Assembly (NCBI GenBank): GCA_965366365.1
Contig: CBDUEV010000014.1
Coordinates: 1 to 52,877 of the forward strand
DNA: 52,877 nt
Direction of reading: 5' to 3'
Source of the DNA: CBDUEV01 sp965366365
GTDB taxonomy: Bacteria; Actinomycetota; Acidimicrobiia; Spongiisociales; JAENVV01
Below, piece by piece: positions 22,633 to 30,461 of the stretch. The notes under the pieces are model-generated. The model saw only the letters and a list, made by a program, of their open reading frames with translations. It did no database searches and was not told where the DNA came from. Both the position numbers and the translations under genes were made by a program. Position 1 is the stretch's first letter. Each line of letters starts with the position of its first letter.

Positions 22633-24345
22633 TCAGCCTTCGGCGTTGATCAGACCGTCCCAGAGGTAGTCGTAGTACTCGAACACACCACTGTTACCGG
22701 TGTGGGTCGCGGCGCTGGCGTCCAAGCCGGCCGTGAACGAAGCCACGACGTCGTTGGCGTCGAAGGCCGACCCGTCGTGGAACACGACGCCGGACCGCAG
22801 GTTGCAGGTCCAGCTGGTCAGCTCGTCGTTTGGCACGCACTCCGTGGCGAGCTGCGGTTGCACCGCGCCATCGGGGGTGTACGAATACAGAGCCTCGACG
22901 ACCTGCGAGCAAGCCCGCAGCGATTCACCGTCGGTCTCGTCGGAGCAGTACAACGAGATAGGCTCGTTGCCTTGCATGAAGACGAGGGTGTCGGTTCCGT
23001 TGTCCCACAGGTTGAACAGCACCTGGCCCCATGGCGGAGCGTATGCCCCTTCGACTCCGGCGCCTGCTGCGAAGCTGGCGGCCGAATGCGCCACCGGGAT
23101 CATCGGAACGAGGTCCTTGATGGCGTTGTTGGCGTCCGCATAGAGCGGGGCCGCCTCGGCCGGATCAGCCAGCTGTGACGCCTGGCCAAGCGGTTCGTAG
23201 ATCTCCGGGTAGGGATCGCCGAACTGGGCGTTCGTCTCCGCGAAATGGAAGTCCAGGAAGTTGGTCACGTGCGGGTAGTCACCGGTCCATCCCAACAGAT
23301 GGATGCCGTCGTATCCGCCGGCGGAGCTCGTCTGGATGAACTCGCCCGACTCGACCACCACCACCTCGGCGGTGATGTTCAGGTTGTCGGCCAGCTGTGC
23401 CTGGATGTCGGCGGCCACGTCGCCCGGGCTGGGCAGGTAGCCGCGTGTGACGTCGCGGTAGTAGATGGTGGTCTCGAAACCGTCTCCCAATCCGGCGCCA
23501 TCGAGCAACGCCTGGGCGGCGTCCACATCGAAGTCGTACCACGAGTCGCCTTCACAGCCGTTCTCGACGGAACAGGGGGTGAAGTGCGAAGCGGTCTCGG
23601 AGCCGGGCGGGTAGAACGTGTCCACGATCCGCTGCCGGTCGATGCCCAAGGCCACGGCCTTGCGCACGTCGACGTTGTCCCAGGGAGCGAACGTGTTCGT
23701 GAAGCCCATGTAGAAGATGTTCGGCTCGGGCTTGTCGAGCAGCACGAGGTTCGGATCGGCTTCGATCGTCGCCAGGTCTTCCGTGCCGGGGAACGTGATC
23801 CCGTCGACTTGCTGCGACTGGAGCTCGAGGAGGCGTCCGGCGCTCTCCGTTGCCCACCGCAGAACGGCGGTCGAGTGGGTCGGCTTCTGGCCGTAGTAGT
23901 TCTCGTTCCTGGTGTAGACCACAGAGTCGCCTCGCACCCATTCCTGGAGCGCGTAGGGGCCCGTGCCGACAGGATTGTCGAGCGGAGCGCCGCCGGTCGC
24001 TTCGAGGTGCTCAGCCGGCTGGATTCCGAACACGCCGAAAGCGATCTTCGGAAGGAAGGCCGGGTCAGGTGAGCACAGCTCGAACTGCACCGTCAGCTCG
24101 TCGACCGCCGTGATCGAAGAGATCTTGCCGCCGTAGTCGCAGCCTCCTGCGTCGAGGGCGGTGCCGACAAAGTCCGCGGACGGCTCAGCCGGCGCAGTTG
24201 TCTCAGTGGTCTCTGCGGCGGTGGTGGTGGTTTCCTGGGTCGCTTCTTCGGCGACCGTGGTCGTGGTGTCGCTTTCCGTGCCGCATGCTGCGACGACGAG
24301 CGCAAACACCATGAGCACGGTGAATACCGAGAGTCGTTTACTCAT
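22633..24345 (-). CDS. Family-5 peptide-binding lipoprotein, apparently circularly permuted (OppA-like)
   Basis: A 570-residue lipoprotein: signal with lipobox VVAAC (Cys21), then a Thr/Glu-rich linker to about residue 57. The following domains are those of SBP_bac_5 proteins but in rotated order. Residues about 60-450 match what normally follows the first third of the family (VDELTVQFEL, DNPVGTGPYAL, VRKAVALGIDR, GWTGDYP). Residues about 451-570 carry what is normally the N-terminal lobe, starting DTLVFMQGNEPISLY and including VVEALYSYTP and the family signature LRSGVVFHDGSAFDANDVVASF-type region (about 517-537). The last residues, YYDYLWDGLIN, would join directly to residue 60 in a normal family member. 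GGAGGA precedes the ATG at 24345. It delivers peptides or related solutes to OppBCDF. Confidence 0.88.
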   Translation of the reverse strand: MSKRLSVFTVLMVFALVVAACGTESDTTTTVAEEATQETTTTAAETTETTAPAEPSADFVGTALDAGGCDYGGKISSITAVDELTVQFELCSPDPAFLPKIAFGVFGIQPAEHLEATGGAPLDNPVGTGPYALQEWVRGDSVVYTRNENYYGQKPTHSTAVLRWATESAGRLLELQSQQVDGITFPGTEDLATIEADPNLVLLDKPEPNIFYMGFTNTFAPWDNVDVRKAVALGIDRQRIVDTFYPPGSETASHFTPCSVENGCEGDSWYDFDVDAAQALLDGAGLGDGFETTIYYRDVTRGYLPSPGDVAADIQAQLADNLNITAEVVVVESGEFIQTSSAGGYDGIHLLGWTGDYPHVTNFLDFHFAETNAQFGDPYPEIYEPLGQASQLADPAEAAPLYADANNAIKDLVPMIPVAHSAASFAAGAGVEGAYAPPWGQVLFNLWDNGTDTLVFMQGNEPISLYCSDETDGESLRACSQVVEALYSYTPDGAVQPQLATECVPNDELTSWTCNLRSGVVFHDGSAFDANDVVASFTAGLDASAATHTGNSGVFEYYDYLWDGLINAEG

Positions 24346-24428
24346 ATGTCTCCTCCGTTTTTGTTGCACCTTGCGAGATGCAGGAGCAAAACTAGCCGTC
24401 AAACCCGAAAAATGCGCCTTTGGGGACT

Positions 24429-24446
24429 CCTGCCGGCCGGGGCAGG
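24429..24446 (-). terminator. Weak stem-loop after the UPF0316 gene
   Basis: CCTGCC and GGCAGG form a 6-bp stem around a CG-rich loop just beyond the TAA at 24451-24449. There is no T-tract, so terminator activity is uncertain. Confidence 0.3.
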
Positions 24447-24448
24447 CA

Positions 24449-24973
24449 TTACTTTCGGATGCTCCAGCGCCGCACGGATTGCAGGTCGATGGTCTCGATG
24501 CCCTCGGCCGTGACGAAGGCATCGTGGTTGGTGGTCCGGATGGCTTCCATCACCTCCCTGGCGTTCCGTCTGGGTACCACGGAGAACGTCACCCGCACGG
24601 AACCGTCCAGACCCTCACCGTTCACCACGGTGGCTCCGTAGCCGAGTTCTCGGATGGCGCCTGCCACGGATGGCGACGACACGGGTGCGATCACCCGGAT
24701 CAGGTTCTTGCCGAGACCGATCCAGCGTTCCACGGTTCCGCCCAGCATCGTGCCGGCGGCGAACCCCCCGGCGAAGGCCACGATCTTGAGCGGAGAGTCC
24801 ACGGATTCGATGACAGAAGCCACTGCGAGGAGCCAGAGGAGTGACTCGAAGAATCCGAGGACTCCGGCCGCCACCCGCCGACCGGAGATGAGCATGACGA
24901 TCCGGAGGGTGCCGAGCGTCTGGTCGGCCACGCGCATCGAGAAGATGAGGAGAGCTTGGGCGAAGAGGAGCAA
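24449..24973 (-). CDS. UPF0316 membrane protein (DUF5698 + DUF2179)
   Basis: A 174-residue protein with three hydrophobic helices in the first 85 residues, including RVADQTLGTLRIVMLISGRR, the conserved core of UPF0316/DUF5698. A cytoplasmic ferredoxin-like DUF2179 domain follows (about 90-170), with GYGATVVNGEGLDGSVRVTFSVVPRR and INH-like TTNHDAFVTAEG. Its function is unknown; DUF2179 domains in other membrane proteins resemble small-ligand sensors. The first possible start is a TTG at 24973, needed to complete helix 1, although no SD is visible. It begins 9 nt after the desaturase stop, suggesting one transcript. Confidence 0.78.
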   Translation of the reverse strand: MLLFAQALLIFSMRVADQTLGTLRIVMLISGRRVAAGVLGFFESLLWLLAVASVIESVDSPLKIVAFAGGFAAGTMLGGTVERWIGLGKNLIRVIAPVSSPSVAGAIRELGYGATVVNGEGLDGSVRVTFSVVPRRNAREVMEAIRTTNHDAFVTAEGIETIDLQSVRRWSIRK

Positions 24974-24982
24974 GCGGGCGGC

Positions 24983-25885
24983 TCAGAGTGTGACGACGCC
25001 GTAGCGCTGCTCGAACGTTTCTGCCTGGGCTTCGACGATGGCGGGGAGCTGCATGAGCTTCTCCTGGATTTCCTGTGCCTTGGTGGTCAACCCGGTCAGC
25101 GACTCGATCTTCCAGTCGCGCAGGAGCGGGACCAGGACGCGGTCGTGGTGGACCCGCATGTTGTACACGCCCGCCTTGGCCATCGTCACGGCGCGGCGCA
25201 TGTATTTCGGCATGCCGATTCCCGGCATCTCGAAATTGGAGAGAACGCGGTACATGCTGGGGAGAACCTCGGAGGGTGCGACCTTGAGCATGGCATTGAT
25301 CACGCCTCGGTAGAACATGAAGTGATGGTTCTCGTCGACGGCGATCCGGCTCATGATCTCATAGGCAATGGGATCATCGGTCAGCTTTCCGGCGTTTCGG
25401 TGGCTGACCCGGGTGGCCAGTTCCTGCATGGCCGTGTAGGCGAACAACCCGATGGGGTCGGGGGCGCCGCTGTGATAGCCGGTCTCCATCGTGGCGAGCC
25501 GATCGTCCTCCAACTCACGTGGATCACAGTTGCGGGAGGTGAGAAGGTAACTCCTCAGGGCGATGGCGTGCTGGCCCTCCTCGGCGGTCCACAGGTGGTT
25601 CCAGTTTCGGAGGACCTCGTGGTTCTTCGAGTGGGATTCGATCTCGGCGTGGTAGTAGGGCAGATTGTCCTCGGTGAGGAGGTTGAGCACCAGTGAGGTA
25701 CGCGCTTCGGGCGAGATCGTGCACTGCGATTCATCCCAGGGAAGGTCCCGGTAGTTCCTGCCCTGCTCCCAGGGCACGAGCTCGTGGGCGTACCAATGCT
25801 GGCGCCGGGCGCGATGATCGTCCATCAGTTGCTGGACGGCGGGGGAAACCGTCTCGAGCAGCTCGTAGTATTCGTCGTACGCCAC
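24983..25885 (-). CDS. Acyl-ACP desaturase (diiron, FA_desaturase_2)
   Basis: A 300-residue soluble diiron protein of the acyl-ACP desaturase family. Iron ligands follow the ferritin-like pattern: Glu72 in LTEDNLPYYHAEI, Glu102 and His106 in TAEEGQHA, Glu155 in AMQELATR, and Glu185 and His188 in VDENHHFM. Mycobacterial DesA1/DesA2 relatives introduce a double bond into acyl chains for membrane lipids, and that is the likely role. The GTG start has GGAAGG 7 nt upstream and a TATGCT -10 box (25912-25917). It is followed closely by the UPF0316 gene. Confidence 0.87.
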   Translation of the reverse strand: MAYDEYYELLETVSPAVQQLMDDHRARRQHWYAHELVPWEQGRNYRDLPWDESQCTISPEARTSLVLNLLTEDNLPYYHAEIESHSKNHEVLRNWNHLWTAEEGQHAIALRSYLLTSRNCDPRELEDDRLATMETGYHSGAPDPIGLFAYTAMQELATRVSHRNAGKLTDDPIAYEIMSRIAVDENHHFMFYRGVINAMLKVAPSEVLPSMYRVLSNFEMPGIGMPKYMRRAVTMAKAGVYNMRVHHDRVLVPLLRDWKIESLTGLTTKAQEIQEKLMQLPAIVEAQAETFEQRYGVVTL

Positions 25886-25958
25886 CTACCGCCTTCCCGA
25901 CGATGGGATCAGCATAGGCTCGGGTGCGGTGGTGTGGTGAGCTTGTTTCGAAAGGACA

Positions 25959-26810
25959 ATGGTGATGGTGGGTAACCCACGCGTGGCTGGCTATCTGATG
26001 TTGATCGTTGGGACCGTCGGGGTGCTGGTCGGGGTGGGTGGCGCCGTGGTCGGGCAGGGGCTCGTCACCGACGTGTCGCGAGATGCCGAGACGGCTCTGG
26101 TGCTGGTGACCGACGGGTTGGAGTCGGGTCAAGCCTCCATCGAGTTGGCCGGAACCGCGGTGACCGATCTCGAGTCGGCGGTCGGCACTGCCGTGACCGC
26201 TTCCGACGAGGTGGCCGACACGCTGGCGAATTCCGGCCAGCTGATCGGGGAGGTGGCGCGGATCACCGGCGAGGATCTTCCCGAGAGCATCGAGGCTGTC
26301 GATGCGGCCATGCCAGGGTTGATCCGCGTGGCGGGGCTGATCGACAACACACTGCGGGCGGCCCGGTTCTTCGGAGCCGACTACGACCCCGACCGACCCT
26401 TCGACGAGGCTGTGGCCGACTTGGACGCCTCCCTGGAAGGCATGCCCGACGATCTCCGCACCCAGGCGACCCTGCTGGCGGACTCTACTGAGGACGTTGC
26501 CCAGATCGCTTCGACCGCCCGAGTCCTGTCGAGCGACCTGGGGGAGCTGCGCGCCGAGCTCGCCGCCACCTCCCAGATACTCTCCGAATACGAATCCACG
26601 GCGGCTGAGGCCACCGAGCTGGTGGCACAACTCAGTGCGGATCTCGACGAGCGGGCCGTGCTCTTGCGCGTGTTCGTGGTGGCTTTCGGGTTGGTGTTCG
26701 CCGCCGGACAGATCGCCCCGCTCTGGATCGGTGCGCAGCTAGTCGGAGGAAATGCCGGGCTGGGCGCCGTTGGCTCGGCGGGTCAAGAAGACGACGGCGG
26801 CCGCACCTAG
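25959..26810 (+). CDS. Membrane protein with long extracytoplasmic coiled coil, unknown function
   Basis: The 283-residue protein has a transmembrane helix near each end (about 10-33 and 233-255) and a central region of about 190 residues that is Ala/Glu/Asp/Thr-rich with heptad-like Leu/Val spacing (e.g. DLGELRAELAATSQILSEY). This suggests an antiparallel coiled coil between two membrane anchors, resembling methyl-accepting or tether-like proteins without a signalling domain. No family is recognised. AAAGGA lies 2 nt before ATG 25959 but 8 nt before ATG 25965, so the true start may be two codons later. Its last 72 nt overlap the oppositely oriented Lgt-like gene. Confidence 0.72.
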   Translation: MVMVGNPRVAGYLMLIVGTVGVLVGVGGAVVGQGLVTDVSRDAETALVLVTDGLESGQASIELAGTAVTDLESAVGTAVTASDEVADTLANSGQLIGEVARITGEDLPESIEAVDAAMPGLIRVAGLIDNTLRAARFFGADYDPDRPFDEAVADLDASLEGMPDDLRTQATLLADSTEDVAQIASTARVLSSDLGELRAELAATSQILSEYESTAAEATELVAQLSADLDERAVLLRVFVVAFGLVFAAGQIAPLWIGAQLVGGNAGLGAVGSAGQEDDGGRT

Positions 26811-27446
26811 ACCGATCACGCTCCCCGTGACGTACCAGCCGGTGGCGCCTGCCCCGAGCGAGAGCCGGAGTGGTTCCGTCACGAGCCGGCTCGAGCTCGC
26901 CAAACCCAGCCCGAGTGCGCCAACGAGGCCGATCGGCAAACGACCCGCCCTCCAGCCTCGTCGAAGAAGCCAGGCCGATGCCAGGAGCACCGCGGCGGCG
27001 TAGAGCTCGGTTGGGTGCCGCCCGATCGGTGATCCGGACGAGGCGACGGCCCAGGGCAGCTCTGTTGCGGTGCCGAGGCAGGCTCCCCGCCAAACGCATC
27101 CGAGGTGCCAACCTGCCAGTCCCGCCAGGGAAGGCGCGGCGAGGGCATCGAGGATCGGCACCGGGTTGGTTCTCGCCATCCAAGCCATGGCGCCCAACGC
27201 CCCCACGGCCGCCATTCCGGTGTCCACGCCTCCTCGAATCAGAAGGATGTCGGCCGGATGAGTGAACGGGTTGGTGCCGGAGAACGCCATGGCGCTCAGT
27301 CGGCCGGCGATGAGCCCGACCATCGCCGCGCCGAGGAGCGTGCCGAACGGATCGTCCACCGACTCACCGATTCCGGGTGTCGTTCGGACCCAGATCCACA
27401 TCAGTGCAACCCCCGTGGCGGCGGCCCAGACCAGCGTGAACTCCAT
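26739..27446 (-). CDS. Prolipoprotein diacylglyceryl transferase (Lgt)-like membrane protein
   Basis: A 235-residue protein with about seven hydrophobic helices. The central AGWHLGCVWRGACLGTATELPWAV and GRHPTELYAAAVLL segments closely follow the Lgt family (GCF.NGC..G..T..PW and HP.QLYEA). The N-terminal part lacks the canonical HGG substrate loop: LLIRGGVDTGMAAVGAL stands where RGGLAIHGG is expected. It is therefore a divergent relative and may not lipidate prolipoproteins. It is the last gene of an RR-HK-TlpA operon, 1 nt after tlpA, which suggests a redox or envelope role. Confidence 0.75.
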   Translation of the reverse strand: MEFTLVWAAATGVALMWIWVRTTPGIGESVDDPFGTLLGAAMVGLIAGRLSAMAFSGTNPFTHPADILLIRGGVDTGMAAVGALGAMAWMARTNPVPILDALAAPSLAGLAGWHLGCVWRGACLGTATELPWAVASSGSPIGRHPTELYAAAVLLASAWLLRRGWRAGRLPIGLVGALGLGLASSSRLVTEPLRLSLGAGATGWYVTGSVIGLGAAAVVFLTRRANGAQPGISSD

Positions 27447-27447
27447 T

Positions 27448-27933
27448 TCAGCGCCCCAGGAGTTCGTCTATTCCGAGGACCAGCGTGCGCTCGTCGATCA
27501 CCCCGTTGTGGGTGGAGATGACACTCCCACCGGGTGCGATGAAGTACGTGATGGGAACTCCGATGCCGCCCAGTGTCTGCCGGCCAAGGGCGTCGAAGTC
27601 GAAGTAGTTCTCGAACTCCAACCCGAACTCCGCGATGAAGTCGGCGGCTTCCGATTGGCTGTCTTGGACGTCGAGCCCCACGAATCGGACCCGGTCGCCG
27701 AATTCGGCGTGAGCGGCGGCCAGGAGCGGCGCTTCCGATCGACAGGGGATGCACCACGAAGCCCAGACGTTCAGCACCACCGGTTGGGTCGAGTTGGTGA
27801 CGATGTCAGCCAGGGTCGACTCGTCGAGCGCAGGTAGTGGAGGCGCTGAGTCTGCGCTGTCCGAGCCACCGCACGATGCCAGCACGACGAGCATGGCCAA
27901 CGCTGCCAGGACGCCGACCAGCCAAGGTCTCAT
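27448..27933 (-). CDS. TlpA-like thioredoxin lipoprotein
   Basis: This 161-residue lipoprotein has a signal ending in VLASC (Cys21) and a thioredoxin domain with VVLNVWASWCIPCRSEAPLL (CIPC active site around residue 62) and cis-Pro segment GIGVPITYFIAPGG. It should act as a surface-tethered reductant or disulfide exchanger. The start codon overlaps the upstream kinase stop by 4 nt, so it is co-translated with the two-component system and then the Lgt-like protein. It keeps both Cys residues, unlike the TGA-containing homologue at 192-854. Confidence 0.9.
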   Translation of the reverse strand: MRPWLVGVLAALAMLVVLASCGGSDSADSAPPLPALDESTLADIVTNSTQPVVLNVWASWCIPCRSEAPLLAAAHAEFGDRVRFVGLDVQDSQSEAADFIAEFGLEFENYFDFDALGRQTLGGIGVPITYFIAPGGSVISTHNGVIDERTLVLGIDELLGR

Positions 27934-29024
27934 GCGATCTCCTCGGGGAGGGTGATCGTGAAGGCGGCCCCGGTGCCGGGGCCTTCGCTGGCGGCCGTGA
28001 TCTCGCCGCCGTGCGCACGGGCGATCGATCGGGCGATGGTCAGGCCGATGCCGCTTCCAGGTCGACGGCCGACGAGAGGAGGGGTGTCGGTGACTCGGTA
28101 GAACCTCTCGAAGATGCGATCCAGCTCGGCGAGCGGAATCCCTTCGCCGGTGTCGGAGACCGTCACGACAGTTGTGCCTTTCCTCGTGGCTGTCTCCACT
28201 TCAACCCGTCCACCCGGTGGTGTATGCCCGAGGGCGTTGCCCAGCACATTGGTGACGACCTGCGTGAGCTGATCGGAAGAGCCGAGGACGACCGGGTCGT
28301 CCGGGATCGTGACGGCGAGTTCGACCTGCTGGTCGGTGAACTGGGGACGGAGGCGTTCGGCCACCTGCCGGACCAGGGATCCCATCGGGACGCGTTCGGT
28401 CTTGGCGACGGTCGACCGCTCCTCCGCCTCCGACAGCCGAACGAGGTCGTTGGTGAGCCGCCTGAGTCTGGCGGCCTCTCCGCCGACGGTTGCGTAGATC
28501 TCGGCCGACGGCTCCAGGACCCCGTCGCTCAGGCCTTCCATGTAGCCCTCGATGGTGGTGAGCGGCGTCCGCAATTCGTGGGCGACGTTGCCGATGAGTT
28601 GCGTGCGGCGGCGTTCTGTTTCATCCAAAGCGCCGGCCAACGTGTTGATGTCGTTCCCCAACTCGACGAGTTCGCTGACGTGTTGGGTTGGGATCCGGAT
28701 CGAGTAGTCGCCCGATGCCAGTCGTCGGGTGGCGGCTCGCACCTCCGAGATGGACCGTGTCAGCAGACGGGCGATGAGTGCCCCAACCAGGAGAGCGGCG
28801 GCGAGGGCTGCGATGAGGCCGACCAGCAGACCCTGTTGGAGTGCGTCGAGGAAGAGGGCTTCGAGATCGGACCCCGCCGCCTCTGCTCGCCGCCCGAATC
28901 CTTGCCCGAGCCGGCGCGCAAAACTCTCGGGAGCGAGAGAGCGGGTCACCGTGGCCCCGATCACGAGGCCCAGCAGCGAGACGAGGCCGATGGCGGCGAA
29001 CACTCGGAACCGAAGACTTCTCAT
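27930..29024 (-). CDS. Membrane sensor histidine kinase
   Basis: A 364-residue kinase of the classical two-helix type: TM1 (about 7-27), a short extracytoplasmic segment (about 28-63), TM2 (about 64-86), HAMP (about 87-140), HisKA with phospho-His149 in GNVAHELRTPLTTIEG, and HATPase_c with VLGNALGHTPPGG, VSDTGEGIP and GRRPGSGIGLTIARS. It closely resembles the BaeS-like kinases that sense envelope stress. ATG 29024 is set by the 4-nt overlap with the response regulator. Co-transcription with TlpA and an Lgt-like protein suggests it senses an envelope or redox signal. Confidence 0.93.
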   Translation of the reverse strand: MRSLRFRVFAAIGLVSLLGLVIGATVTRSLAPESFARRLGQGFGRRAEAAGSDLEALFLDALQQGLLVGLIAALAAALLVGALIARLLTRSISEVRAATRRLASGDYSIRIPTQHVSELVELGNDINTLAGALDETERRRTQLIGNVAHELRTPLTTIEGYMEGLSDGVLEPSAEIYATVGGEAARLRRLTNDLVRLSEAEERSTVAKTERVPMGSLVRQVAERLRPQFTDQQVELAVTIPDDPVVLGSSDQLTQVVTNVLGNALGHTPPGGRVEVETATRKGTTVVTVSDTGEGIPLAELDRIFERFYRVTDTPPLVGRRPGSGIGLTIARSIARAHGGEITAASEGPGTGAAFTITLPEEIA

Positions 29025-29716
29025 GGCGCCCATCCCGGCAAGAACCGGTAGCCCACACCCCGGACCGTGGCGATGACCGAAGGTGCGGAGGCGTCGTCGC
29101 CGAGGTGCTTTCGAATATTCCGAATGTGCACATCGACTACCCGTTCGTCGCCATAGAAGTCCCAACCCCAAACCTGCTCGAGGAGCTGGCGGCGGGTGTA
29201 TACCCGTCCGGGGGTGCGCGCCAGAGTCGCCAGGAGGTCGAACTCGAGCGTCGTGAGCTCCACGAAGTCGCCGTGCAACGTCACCGTCCTTTGAGTGGGA
29301 TCGATGACCAGGTTCCCCCGGCTCATCACCTCTTCACCCGCATCGGTGCCGGTCCGACTTCGCCGGAGGATGGTGGAGATGCGGGCGGACAGCTCGCGAG
29401 GGCTGAAGGGCTTGGTGACGTAGTCATCTGCGCCAACCGAGAGCGCCACGATCGTGTCGATCTCCTCGCTACGGGCGGTGACCATGATCACGTAGACATC
29501 GGAGAAGCGTCGGATCTGCCGGAGCACTTCCACTCCGTCGATATCTGGCAGCATGACGTCCAGGAGAACCACATCGGGTGGTCGACGCCGGACGGCTTGC
29601 ACGGCGCCGGCCCCGGAGTCGACCGTTTCGACGTCGAACCCGTCCGAGATCAGATACTCCTTCACCATTGTTCGAATCGATCGATCGTCGTCCACGACCA
29701 GCACGCTGCGTCTCAT
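29021..29716 (-). CDS. OmpR/PhoB-family response regulator
   Basis: A 231-residue regulator with receiver domain (VLVVDDDRSIRT; phospho-Asp in VVLLDVMLPDIDG; VMVTARSEE; VTKPFSPREL) and C-terminal winged helix (YTRRQLLEQVWGWDF, VDVHIRNIRKHLG, ATVRGVGYRFL). It heads the RR-HK-TlpA-Lgt-like operon. A TACTCT box lies 8 nt before the ATG, so the mRNA has little or no leader. The gene probably autoregulates, though no repeat of a binding site is visible in the short upstream gap. Confidence 0.93.
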   Translation of the reverse strand: MRRSVLVVDDDRSIRTMVKEYLISDGFDVETVDSGAGAVQAVRRRPPDVVLLDVMLPDIDGVEVLRQIRRFSDVYVIMVTARSEEIDTIVALSVGADDYVTKPFSPRELSARISTILRRSRTGTDAGEEVMSRGNLVIDPTQRTVTLHGDFVELTTLEFDLLATLARTPGRVYTRRQLLEQVWGWDFYGDERVVDVHIRNIRKHLGDDASAPSVIATVRGVGYRFLPGWAP

Positions 29717-29737
29717 CGTCGTCCAGAGTAAGGGAGA

Positions 29738-29771
29738 AGGGGCGCCGGCCTCATCGGCCGAACGCCCCTTC
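29738..29771 (-). terminator. Rho-independent terminator of the Gln-rich protein gene
   Basis: AAGGGGCG (29738-29745) pairs perfectly with CGCCCCTT (29764-29771), with an inner GGCC/GGCC stem. On the minus strand the hairpin is followed by a pyrimidine-rich CTCCCTTACT tail. It lies 24 nt beyond the stop of the gene at 29795-30307 and just before the next minus-strand operon. Confidence 0.7.
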
Positions 29772-29794
29772 CGGGTTGGGAGGAGGTCTGAGAT

Positions 29795-30307
29795 CTACTT
29801 CTTGCCGTACTGGTTGCCGGTTCCGTCCTGCGCCGACTCTGCGATCGGCCCGGTGCAGTCCTGGGCGCCCTGACCGCTCTGTCCGTCAGATGAGGATCCG
29901 GGACGGACTCCGTCATCCGTGTCGATGTGCCGGTTCTGAACGCGCTCCTGGTATTGGGGGCCGTCGGGGTTCGGGCAGTCGGGATTGGCGCATTCTCGAG
30001 GGTCTTGGACCCGGTTCTGGAGGCGCTCCTGGTCTCCGACCGCTTCGGACTCAGTGTCGGTTCCGTCCTGGTGAGCCCGATTGCGTTCCTGGACCTGGAT
30101 CTTCGTGTCGGCGCCATTGTTCTGCGTCGCCACCTGGTCTTGGGTCGCCACCTGGTCCTGGGTCGCCGCCTGGTCCTGGGTGGTCACCATCAGCTGATTC
30201 TGTTCCTGGAGCTCAGCCGGCTCGTCCACCGTCCACGCCAATGCGCCCACGGCCGGGATGGACAGCGCCAGGGTCAACCCTGAGGCGATGATCGTCTTGC
30301 TCAACAT
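29795..30307 (-). CDS. Secreted Gln/Asp-rich low-complexity protein
   Basis: A 170-residue protein with a signal peptide (residues 1-25, VGALA before W) followed by an unstructured hydrophilic region. It includes short repeats of the type TQDQVA (about 44-60; three near-identical copies) and then QERNR, QERLQNRV and QERVQNRH elements that recur every 25-35 residues, plus a Cys-containing segment CANPDCPNPDG. The end is Gly/Ser/Gln-rich. No domain is recognised. An AAGGAGAAAGG stretch precedes the ATG. An independent gene: terminator downstream, glgC divergent upstream. Confidence 0.72.
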   Translation of the reverse strand: MLSKTIIASGLTLALSIPAVGALAWTVDEPAELQEQNQLMVTTQDQAATQDQVATQDQVATQNNGADTKIQVQERNRAHQDGTDTESEAVGDQERLQNRVQDPRECANPDCPNPDGPQYQERVQNRHIDTDDGVRPGSSSDGQSGQGAQDCTGPIAESAQDGTGNQYGKK

Positions 30308-30449
30308 TGTGGGGGCCTTTCTCCTTGTTCGTCTCCTCTCATGAGACCAAACCCCCGTGAAGCGCATTCGACTCGCTGTGTGAAGCCTCGATGAAGCTCG
30401 AAGTCTGGATAGGGAGGTACGGTTCGACCCGTGCCGCAGCGGCTTCGGG

Positions 30450-30455
30450 TAGGTT
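30450..30455 (+). promoter_or_regulatory. Putative -10 box for leaderless glgC mRNA
   Basis: TAGGTT is followed by six bases and the ATG at 30462. No SD motif is present. Confidence 0.4.
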
Positions 30456-30461
30456 GAGCGG

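Noticed and set aside
22633..24345. OppA as an N-terminally truncated protein
   Set aside because: The missing N-terminal lobe is present intact at the C-terminus and the lipoprotein signal is in place, so permutation fits better than loss.
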